NCBI RefSeq assembly: GCF_019059575.1
Contig: NW_024881679.1
Location: forward strand, 620,001-684,000
Length of the DNA stretch: 64,000 bases
Direction of reading: 5' to 3'
From: Amphibalanus amphitrite
Taxonomy: Eukaryota; Arthropoda; Thecostraca; Balanomorpha; Balanidae
The notes under the pieces are model-generated. The model did not search any database and was not told where the DNA came from. It saw only the letters and a list, made by a program, of their open reading frames with translations. The position numbers and the translations under genes are program-made. Below, piece by piece: positions 21,401-33,400 of this stretch (the first letter of the stretch is position 1; each line of letters starts with the position of its first letter).

Positions 21401-24400
21401 CGGTCGCCAGGACGCAGGGGTCGCACTCACAGAGGCCTTCAACTACGCGCTCAGAGAGGAGGGCTCGAAAGCCGGACTCAAGGCGCTCCAGCTGCTCATC
21501 GAGGTGGGAGTGGCGCCCGTCCGCCTGCTCATGAACCCTGGGTTACTGTCTGTATGTGCACATAAAACCATCCGTCCTCGTCCGTTGGTTCTAGGTCTAT
21601 AATATCATTATATTTTGTACGATGTCACTCCAACCCTGTCTGCCGCTATACCACCTAACATCCTGTTTTGTTTCAAACTGTGACTGCAACCTCTGATTAG
21701 GCTCCGTTTGACCACCTAAATTTCAGCTGCCCCGTCTAACCGCCGCTCACTCCCCCGCCAGGCACACACGTTCGCCGCCGGTCAGGACGTTTCCGTGGAG
21801 CACGCCGAGCGGGCCTTTCGCCAGCGGTACCCGTCGGCAGACGTGGAGGACGTGTTCGGAGAGGACTCCGACTACGACGCCGGCCGGACGCTGGCGCGGG
21901 ACTATGTCACCCGGCTGGGACTGGGACAGCCGCCACAGGTGGGTGAAGGGATAGTCATTAGTTACACAGATGGGGGAGGGTTGAGCGGCCACTGTGTGCA
22001 GACACCACATGGATGGCTGGCAGTCTCAGGTACCGCAGCTGGGCGCGCGGACAATGCGATGTGTGTGTGGGGTGGGGGGGGGGGGGGGGCGGCTCAGACA
22101 CCGCATATGGGCGCACGGACACCACCCGGGGGGGGGGGGGGAGGGAAAGGGGGGACAGCTGCCACATGTGGCTCCAGAAACCAAACCCACGTGCTTTTTG
22201 TCCAATGGATGTGCTGTGAGCTTGCAGATGGATTTACCAGATTCGGGCAGATCGTCGCTTTTTTTTCGCCACAGATATTCGCTGAGCGCCGTGGATGTGA
22301 CGTGTCCAGTCATCTGAGACGCCTTGCCCTGCAGCTGTATATAAACAACATTGTGGTTTGCCCAGTTCTTGCATGTGATGATTAACGAGTGCCGTGTCTT
22401 GCTCCAGGTTCTGTTCAACGGCGCACCACTTCCAGTCCGCTCGATCACTGGCGACTCTATCGAGGAGGCGGTACTTCAGGAGCTGATGAGGGCGCTGCAC
22501 CAATTCACCAAGGCCGTCTACAAACAGGAGCTGACCGACGCAGATGACCTGGCAGAGTGGATCGTCTCGCAGCCCAACGTCATGCCCAGGTCAGACGACG
22601 CGCGGTACCGTGCAGCTGGAGTGGGCTGGGAGAGCAACGGGTGGCAACAGTCTGTAAAAGAGGAAATACACCTTTTTGCACTCAAAATAGGCATCTTTTC
22701 ATTCAATTTCGGCGAATTGCATTCAATTTTAGCGATCTCTCTATTCAAAGCAAATGAGAGATCGCTAAAATTGAATGCAATTCGCCGAAATTGAATGAAA
22801 AGATGCCTATTTTGAGTGCAAAAAGGTGTAGTTACATACAGGATGTTAGGGCTAATGCAGGCTGGAGGTGTCCTCACCTGCTCTTTTCCATCGTCTCCAC
22901 TTCGAGACTGACGTTCCCACTTCGACTGATTCCCACTTCGACTGACTTTGAATGGGCCCCATCATTTCTGACTGACGTTCCTAATATGGCACCTTGAGTA
23001 ATTGTTTGAACAAATCCGTGAACCACTCATCGACTAGCTGTTTTCTGCGAGTCTTACCTCTGTATTGGTATTTCTGTCGTTGATGTCATGACGATGTGGT
23101 AACTGGTACCTGACGCTCTGACAGGCTGAACGACCGTATCCTGAAGTCCTCTGAGCGCCGTTTGGTGGATTTCACTGGCGAACGGCCGGCTGACGGCGCC
23201 GCCACCGAGTTCAGTCAGCTGGCGCCACGCGACATGAGCGCCTCTATCGGCACGCGACTGAAGTACGCAGCGCGGCCGGGCGGCTCGGTGCGGCTGCGAC
23301 CTCTGACCTACTGGCTGGTGGCTGACCTGGGCTCGGAGTCGGGTCGGCAGCTGCTGCATGATGCCCTCCTGCAGGCGGTGAGTGGGGCCTCGGAGCTCAT
23401 GTGGAGGGTCACTGACGCAGTGGGTCACTGGTGAAGAAAGCCGGTGTCACTTACTGACCGGTTTTCTGGTTAATGGTAACAATGCAGCGTTGAGTCGTTT
23501 GAATTGTGTAACACAATCGTGCACACAGCTGAATGGGGCTCGATGCTCCGTGAACAAGCCTTCACTCATTTATGGCTCGCGGTTCAAATCCTTCTGCTAC
23601 GGCTCTTCCTGTCGTCGCTGCCCGCTGGTCCAGTCTTGTCCCAACCGTTTCGCTAGGAAACTACTCTTACCCGCCACGTATCTACTCTGTCCAGCCGTGC
23701 CGTCGCTACTCTGACTCTCCCTCCTTATCCACTCCACAGAAGAGCTCTCGGGACATCCGTCTGGCGTTCGTACCGAACCCGGCCGAGGGCGCGGAGGACT
23801 CTGACCTGAACCGGCGTGTCGTGGCGGCGCTGGAGGCACTCACCGGTGACACGCTGATGAAGTACCTGTTGGCGCTCACTGCTGGGAAGGCAGAGCCCGA
23901 GACGATACTGACGGTGAGCTGGGAGACCGGCGCGGTCGGTTGAGGATCAAAGTTAGATCCCCTGATGTGATGTGATGGGTGTGAAAAATAGGCGATATAT
24001 GATGTAGCTGTCTTTTTTAGTTTTACGCATGTCGGCGATTTCTACATAGCTGTGAGTGGTGTTGAACCCCTGCTGTCTGTAGGCTGCTGCGATGGGCCTC
24101 AGGAGCAATGCCCTCCCATCCGTCTACCTCGCTCATCCCCGCCAGGAATGGGAAACACGGGACTCCATCATCCCCTCACCCCGACCCCGTCCATCCCTTC
24201 CAACAGGAGGACCAGAAGACCGCCCTGGCCGACGCGCTGTCCTCGCTCCCCGCCGCGCACCTCGCCGACTGTGTCACGTACGTGCGCCGCGTGCTGCACG
24301 TGCCCGCGGGCGCACGTGCACTGGTCGTCAACGGTCAGCTGGTGGGTCCCCTGCGCGCCGACGAGCCGTTTGGGGAGGACGACTTCGCGCTGCTGGAGAA

Positions 24401-27400
24401 ATTTACCACGAGCAGCTACGCCGGCCAGCTGGAGAAGAAACTGCTGTCGGCTGTACCGCAGGATGTGCCAGAGGGTGAGTCGTCGACGTTGCGCAATTGC
24501 ACTGCGTGTCAAAAGGTGATAATTGTGCCATCATGGCTGCATTCGATTTACCATGCTGCAGACTGATGTTGCAAATGCCCTTCATATTCATATCTCGAGT
24601 CAGCGCTTGCATGTAATTGGTAAGGCGGTGGTGTTTTTCCCGATCCTATGATGACTAAAGTCTGATGCCCACCGTCTGTTTCATTCGCATATCTACTGCC
24701 ACGTTCCGTTTCTATGATAATGTATCTCGCTCATCAGGTGTTCTGAGCGACATTATGATGAAGACGTCGGCGCTGCTCAACTCTCGCACACTGAAGAAGG
24801 AGCGATATGCTATGCCGAAACTGGAGGAGAAACACAGGTAACGTGCCAGACCACCCCCACATCGATCCGGCTACTTCTGGGGGGGGGGGGGGGCAGACCA
24901 CAACCTAGCGGCCAGACTGGAAGTATATGAGCTTTGTCAGTCTATTTGTGCTCTTCTTCATCTCTGTGGTTCTTGTATTGTGTGTACGGGTATCTCCGTC
25001 CGTCTGCCTGGTATCGCTTTGACGCAATATGACCCTCCCCTCCTAGTCTGTTGTCCCTCTGAATAGCATGGTGTGTCTGCCGGCTGCCGACGCGGACCGC
25101 CCCGCGTTCGACCTGGTGGCCGTGTGTGACCGATGTAACCCTCCCTCCCCTGTGTCCGCAGCGTGGTGCGTCTGCCGGCCGCCGACGCCTCCCGTCCTGC
25201 GTTCGATTTAGTAGCCGTGTGTGACCCTGTGAGCCGCGGCGCTCAGCAGCTCGGACCGCTGCTGGCCGTACTCAGACAGGTGCTCAACGCAGACATCCGG
25301 CTGGTGCTCAACGCCCAGGACAAACACAGCGACATGCCGCTCAAAAGGTACGCGACACTTTGGTATGGCAGGGGGTTTTATTGTTTGAAGATAGGAATGT
25401 GCCGGCAGCTTTCATTCGTAGTTTATAATAAGCATTGATACATTGGGTACCTGATAATTTATTCAACCTTTAATTGTTTATTTTCGCATATTATTTGTCA
25501 CGAAACACTTCAGCTCTACTGATGGTTATCCAGTGCTAATTTCGACTAGGCTGCTGAAACCACTGTTAATTACCTATCTACGGTCTGAACGCTGCTCTTG
25601 CTGAGTATGCTGACCGTTCGACCTCTTCACTTGTCACTTTCAGCTACTACCGCCTGGTGCTGGAGGCGGAGCCGCAATTCTCTTCGTCCGGCGCCCTGCA
25701 GGGTCCGTCTGCCCGGTTCACCGGTCTGCCGGGCGAGCCGATCCTCACCCAGCACTATCACGTGCCGGATAATTGGATGGTGGAGGCGGTCGTGTCACCG
25801 CACGACCTGGACAATATCAAACTGGATGATGTTGAGAACGGTGTGCACAGGTGAGAGATCGGGGCAGTACTTAGGTGCACAGGTGGGTGGATCGGTGGTG
25901 CATAGGACGTGCACATTGCACAGGTAAGCGTGCTGTCTGCTGTGCTTCCCTCAGCGGCAGTAGCTGAGGCTAACGATCTCTCACTGCACAAATGTGATAT
26001 AATTTATCTACCAGAAGTTACTCATTCGTTTGGGCTTGGGAGATCGTCGACTGAAAACTGATGAAGATTGTCGGTTGTGTATTGTACCGTGTCCACGGGC
26101 ATGCCTTCTCCTCTCTTCCCCCTCTCTCCCTAACCATCCCCTCCCTCCCTTCTTCCCTCGTTGTCCCCTCCCTGACCGTTGCCGTCGTCTGCCGTCAGCG
26201 ACTTCGAGCTGGAGCATCTGCTGCTGGAGGGCCACTGTTTCGAGCAGTCGACGGGTAACCCGCCTCGCGGTCTGCAGGTGACTCTGGGCACCGTCCGACA
26301 GCCGGTCATGGTCGACACCATTGTCATGGCCAACCTGGGCTACTTCCAGCTGAAGGCCAGCCCCGGCGCGTGGACGCTGCGCCTGCGACAGGGCCGCTCG
26401 GCAGACCTCTACAGCCTCGTCAGGTGGGTGACGGGGACCCTGGCAGGGACTGTGTGTGCTTCGGGTTAATGTGTGTAATTGTCAGCTGCAGTGTGCGGAG
26501 AGCTGTGGTGATGTTATGTTTGGTAGGGCTCCGTTTGTAACTTGTGCCTTGAAGTTGAGTTGATGTGTGGCTTATATTGTGTCATGCAGCCGGCTATCCT
26601 GTGGTCTGTGAGCCAACCTGTGGCCAGACTGAAAGTGCCTCCATGCCATTAATCGATAATGACCTGTCCTGACTTGCCCTGACCTGTTACTTCTGACCTG
26701 TGACCTCTACTCTGCAGTGTCGACGGTACCGAAATACCCTCGGACGCTCCCGGAGTCAGCGTGGTAATCAGCTCGTTCCGTTCGCACGTCGTCAAGGTGC
26801 GCGTGGCCAAGAAGCCGGGGATGGAGCAGATGGACCTGCTCAGTGATGAGACGGACGACTCGTCGGGCATCTGGGGAAGCATCAAAAGGTCAGTGATCGG
26901 CAAGGGCTGGGGTACTCCACGCCGGTTGTTGGTCGGGTCAGAGGGTGGTGCAGAGACTTTGTCAAATAGGCGAGGTGTGCTCAACATCGGTCTTCGTGAT
27001 ATGCCGGTTCGAAGTGTGTCGGTATTCAGTTTGTTAGTTGTTCAGTTATGCTATGCGAACGACGTGCTTGCTCTGCTTTTTTTCTTTGTGACGGCCCTTT
27101 TTGACTTATTATTTACACTTCAGTCTGAAAGCATTTGCCTAGCTATTCTAGAACGCTAGCAGAACGCTTTACCTTCAACAGCATCGCACAGTTTTCTCTG
27201 GTGTTTTAGGCGCCCTCAGGCGCGCCTGAGACTAAGTCTCCTGTGATCTGAGTCGTCTGTTCTTACCTTACCACGCTTATATGAGACAATTGGGAAGGGA
27301 TATGGCCGAAATTCATTCGTTGGTACTTCCAGGCTGCCTGTCACGTCATGTATATTTTGCCTCGGGTCAAATTTTAGAATAGATCCCAAACGTGTGACTT

Positions 27401-30400
27401 GATATGTGGCGTTAAAATATTCAGATGCAAGTTGTTATTCAGACGTTTCGGCAAAGACTAAAATGAGGTGACAATGCTTTTTAAAAAGCCGATACGATTG
27501 ACTTCACATATGATGAGACATCACAGTTTTCTTTCAAAAAGTCTCAGACGTGTGCCTATGTCATATCTTACCATACCCATTCCATAACGATTTATCTCGT
27601 GCGCTAACGGTCTGTGTGCTGTCCCTCGCTCTATGCACGGAGCCAGGCTGGGCCGGCGCTCGGCCGTGCTCGGTGCCCCCTTTCGTCTCGTTACGGCGCT
27701 ACTGGAGCGGCTGATGGTCACAATAGACAGGTAGAGGGCCACTCATATCCTCCCCTCACACACACCGGCCGGATGCCACAGCGGCGGTACGGCACAGCGT
27801 CAGCCTCTAGTGCACAGGGCGCACTGCCTGCATGCCGTCGGAGCTGCCTGACCTCGGCTCGGACAGGGGCTAGATAAAACCTCCACTGATATAGTGCACA
27901 GGAATGGTGACAGTAGGCGGCTAAAGCCTGGCGAGTGGCGAGTCGGCCGTCGGCGACTGACCGATGCGGCTGTGTACGGTCTCAGTAAGACGTGATTGAG
28001 ACGCACGCACCCTCCCGAGTAGTGTTGGGCCAGTGTTTTGATAAGCAAACGAATCGATCGGACACATCGAGCTAGAGTAACGCCAGACTGCTTAGGAGAA
28101 GTCTGTCGACAAGCTTTTCGTTTCTCGGAAGTGATTACTTCGCCAGATTTTCTATCTAGCGCCAGGTCAAAATAAAAATGATACGAGGAGTAGCCACGCT
28201 GATGGTGACGTATTAATAGTGCTTTGTTCAGCCCTTAATAAAACAACAATAGCACATTTTAACGCCCCTCCCGGCAAAACCTAAATTTGTTTGTTAATGC
28301 TGTACGTAGTACCGAATTGTGAAACATTGCATTATTATGCTGTCACTCGCATTTCGCTGCGCTAGCAGTTGTTTTTGCTTAGAAGTGTGTTCTTTTTGTT
28401 ACGGGAATTATAGCAATATTTATTACTGTACGACTCTAAGGTTCTGAAGGCTCCAGTGTTTTGTCGGCCTAATTTGCGCCTGGTCCGGGTGAAACCCCTT
28501 GCCCCTACACCCATTTTTACGCAGGATTTCACGTCAAGATGGAAAATATTAAAGCCCAGTTAAGTGACGAACGGCGAACTGATAACGTAAGACGGACACT
28601 GTCTTTTCCTTATTTTTCTTGATGTGCCTATCTGTCTATCTGAGTGAAGGTCGGGTATATCCGCGGCCTTAATTGATGTGTTTAATCGTGGTGATAAGTG
28701 GCGGCGACGGCAGGCTGTCGGTAGTGCCGACACATTATCGGGCGTATCCGCCTAGTAAGTCTCTAGGTACCTGTTTTCCTCCATTGGGCTGTTTGGTTTC
28801 TTCGCTGCACCAATTTCACCCCACTTCATTTGTAGAGCCCACAAACTAATTGCGGGTCAGATGCCCATTCAGTACGGGCTAGACTCATCCGTCCATGAGA
28901 CCGTTGTCAGGGGGCTTTTCTCCAGTCAGGGCCAAACATATTGAACTACGTGTTAAAACAAAACTGAATAAACACAAGCATTTTACGAGTGTAATACACC
29001 CGATGAGAGCGAAAACGACTAGGTATGAAAAAACTACTAGGTTCAAACTCGGTCAGTTGTATGTAGACTGTCCGTTGTCTGTTGAATGTATGTTGATTGT
29101 TGACCTTCATAATATTTTAGATGTAGTTATTTTGACAACTACTCAACTTTTCTCACTGCTGATCGCCACTGAATCAACACAAGTCGCTTTTTAGGGTAGG
29201 CAAATATGCTCAATTTTTATGTTCTTTGATACGTCCTATTCAGAACTAACTGTCAGCAAAATCTATCAACTCTTCATCGAATAATTTAGAAATCAACGTA
29301 TGTTTTCGGTACAAAAATGACGTCATTTATGATATCCCTGCTACCGTCGCCAAGCATAGCATCCGAATGCAGATAATTACTTGGCACATATGCTTGCATG
29401 TTCAAGGCAGCCAGCAATTCTACAACTCTTGTTGATTGACGTTGATTAATCACTTTCGCATACCTTTCTGTAATATTTCATCAGTATGCATCCTACTTCA
29501 ATGAATCCCCTTTGATTTTAATGGTGCATTTTCGGTGAGATGGTTTTAATTCGATATTGATGCGATCAAATTGGGCACGGCGATTACTCAATGTCGGATT
29601 TGACTAGCTCGGGAGCATCTGAGTCGTCAGATTTCCGCTATCTATTCGGATCATTAACATACCAGCGCTACTTGAGCATTCCTGTTTCTAATGAGCCGGC
29701 CTACCCCTGAGTGGCTCTCCCGGGGATTACGGATAGAAGTACCGTGTTCGGGCAAATGCTGCTCTCTCCCGGCAAATTAATTCACAGCTGTCGTTTGTGC
29801 ATCGTGCAAGCCTGTGTGTTAAGTGATGCGTTTTGTCTTCATTCTTTCCTTATTGAGTTTTAATGTCATTCGCGTCACTCTTCGGAACACTACTTGGCTG
29901 GTTTTGTTCCGGTCTACCTTTGTACCGCACTGCCAGGTTATTTATTTTGCTGTTTGTGGTGCACACTGAATTGTGATGGTTACGTTTTTGTACTTGCATG
30001 GTATTCCAGTTTTTTTTCCTGAGCATATCATAGATCTGTCGGTTACGTAATGTGACCGACCGTAATGTGATTTGCGTCATATATGTGTTATTAGACTATG
30101 ACGCGCGGAAACTGTCGTGTTTCGTCTGTGTGAAGAACGAATTTTACCCCTTGCGTGATCTTATAAGATTCAATTCGTCTTCGTATCTGTAGTTTTTGAA
30201 ATCAACTAGTTTATTTTTGTACTGTAATTATATGCGACCCGAACTTTTCCGGGCTGACCTGACCCGGCCTTATCTCCTCACTCGACCGCTGACGTTACTT
30301 GACCTGTCTCCGTTTGACAGCACGTTCGGCGGCAGTGGCAGCGGCGCGGCCGACCCGGACGACAAGCTCAACATCTTCTCGCTGGCTTCTGGCCACCTGT

Positions 30401-33400
30401 ACGAGCGTCTGATGCGAATCATGATGCTGGGAGTGCTGCGCCACACCAAGACGCCCGTCAAGTTCTGGTTCCTCAAAAACTACCTGTCGCCCACATTCAA
30501 GGTAGGTGGCCGCCGTCGTCTGTTCCCATGTGCTGTGCTAGCGTGAGGACTGGAGATTCTAACCTCCGGTAAATCGCTATTCTGATGTTCTATCATCGTC
30601 AGTTTCTGGTCTATATGTACAGTGTTTGTTACTGTCTCCAGTCAGGTAGGTCAAGGTGAAGATGTTTGAGACTCGGCTGTTGTTTGACTTCGTGCTCACT
30701 GCTCTGTTTTTTGCACCCCTGTGTGAGTGATTTGAGCGACCCCTTCCCCACCCACGGGCACAGTGCCCTACCTGACCTGACCCGACCTGACCTGACCCGC
30801 CTTGACTGGCCCACAGGACCTGCTGCCGCCGATGGCCAAGCGCTACGGCTTCGAGTACGAGCTGGTGCAGTACAAGTGGCCGCGCTGGCTGCACCAGCAG
30901 ACCGAGAAGCAGCGCATCATCTGGGGATACAAGATCCTCTTCCTTGACGTGCTCTTCCCGCTCGACGTCAAAAAGATCATCTTCGTCGACGCCGATCAGG
31001 TCAGAGTCACTAAATGTGCATCGTTTTTCGTGCTCAGTCAGCTAAGCATAAGCTACAAGCTAAAGCATAAGTAAGTAAGCATAGCATAGCATAAGCATAG
31101 CATAAGGAAGCATAAGTAGCATAAGCTAAGCTACTTTTATGTGCTTGCGTATATTGATGGTAAATTATTGTGGGACAAGTAAGCTTCAGTTGACTGATGC
31201 ACTTTCCGCGTGGTATATTGCTGAACAGAGTTTTCTCTGCAATGTTTGTCCACTACGAGACTGCACTGTGTAATATGTTTGACTGCACTCCGAGTCCATA
31301 TGATGTCCGCTAACCATGCCTCTGCCGCCCGAACAGATTGTGCGAGCTGACCTGAAGGAGCTCCGGGACCTGGATCTGGAGGGAGCGCCGTACGGCTACA
31401 CGCCCTTCTGTGACAGCCGGAAGGAGATGGATGGATTCCGGTCAGTGTCTTCGCCCTCCGCTGACTCTCTGACCCATACTGAACCGCTGTGACCTAATCC
31501 GATCCTCGCCGACATGCGAAGTTTGATGTAACGGGATGAAACGTAGAACCTTGGGGCATGTGTTATAACATTAATTCACTTATTTATTCCTTCGCGTATT
31601 TAGAAAACATCCCACAATTTTACCATATTTTAACATTTAACTTTCTTACATTGACGGAAACTCCGACCAACGTGACATGTTCATTGTTCATAAGTGGTCC
31701 ATGCTCCGAATTTCGCGGTCATTTTCCGTTTATTTCCTCGACGCTCGAGCCACCCCTCAGCGCCTCCCTATTCTCTGCACCGTTGCACCAGACGATGTCT
31801 GGCTCTGGTATGGAATTCGGTGTGGGCGGATATCAACTGAACGATCATATCGACCAGAAACAACGACACCCACTTAGTTAACCGGCCAGCGATGGACGAT
31901 AGTGTTCAACGAATGTGCATTTTGGCCGGACAGGCGCTCTAGAAGGTCCGATGTATATCGGGACTGGGGCGGGCGTTCTTCGGTGGTGTCTAAACGTCCT
32001 TCACCGTACTGTAGTCGGGTAGTGCTGTACTGAATTGTTGCCCTGCCGCGCTGGCACTGTGTGGCTGTCGAGTTGCCCCTTCTGTGGGCTAGGGCTGGTC
32101 CGTTGTTCCCAAACTCTAGCAGTCCTTCAAAGCGATTTCTGACTCCCCCTTTCCCCCTCCCATTCAGTTTCTGGAACCAGGGTTACTGGAGAAGTCACCT
32201 GCAGGGGCGCAAGTACCACATCAGCGCCCTCTACGTGGTCGACCTGAAGAAGTTCCGCCAGATCGCTGCTGGGGACAGACTGCGTGGACAGTACCAGGGT
32301 CTCAGCCAGGTCAGAGTGTGTTAAATAATTGTCACTGGGCAGTACCAGGGTCTCAGTCAGGTCAGTATGTGTTTAATGTTATCAATGGGCAGTGCCAGGG
32401 CCTCCAGTACTGCCCAGTGCCCAGAGCAGTACCAGTGTGTACAAAATATGATCACTGGGCATAATTACGGCCTTAGTGAATAGCAAGGTGGAGATATGTT
32501 ACTGAACGACAATGGGGTCTTAGTGGTTTTGGCATTGCGCCATGAACAACACTGGGATTAAGGCGAACTCAGTATCTCCCTTCAATGTCCGCATTGCATG
32601 ACATGGACCCATCTGCACGGTATGTGGAAGTCCATTTATATTCGGATCTCCTAAAGACTTATTTCTTTATGGCCTTTGTAATGCTTGAAGGTCAGAGCTG
32701 GCTTAGTTTCGAGTTCGGTTTGGTCTCCACATTGGGCAAGGTCTATTCTTAAACACAGCTTACTCGTATTGTAAGTAAGCTACCTTACTTGATCACCTCT
32801 CTTCCTCAGCTTTGACGTTAGTCTGCTTAAATTGGAATGCTTTTAGGATATCTGAGTATTCCTTGGATGTTCATATGAACTGTCTACGAAAACTCATTTG
32901 AAGGGTATCTCAAGGGGGAACCGGACTATTTCCGTGTTTATATGTGTACGTGTTTATAGGATTGGTAGGTATGCATAAGATGTGCGCGTTTAATATCCAG
33001 CGAGGTGACGGCACCAATTAATTTGGGTCACCACGCGGTGCCTCTGCCATCAGTAGTCCCATCAGTCGTATTCGGAGGGGTCCTAAACCAGCCTTCAGTC
33101 GGAGCTCATTCCCTGTCCACGCCCACTGTTATTCGTTGAAGCCCAGTCCTCGGGTTGGTGATGGGTCCTAGGCCAGCCATCGCTCATACATAGTTAAGTA
33201 TAACCCCTAGAACTCAGTCTAGAGTCCATTCCCTGCTCAGTCGTTACCCAGGTTTATTCCCTGACAACTCTTCAGTCAGTGCTCAGTCCCTCCAGCCATC
33301 AGTCCAGTCACGCCTGTCCGACAGCCGCTCTGTGCGGTCCGTGGTCCGACGGCCGGCGGACGGTGACGTGCCGCCGTTTCCGTGCCGAACTGCGGCTCAG

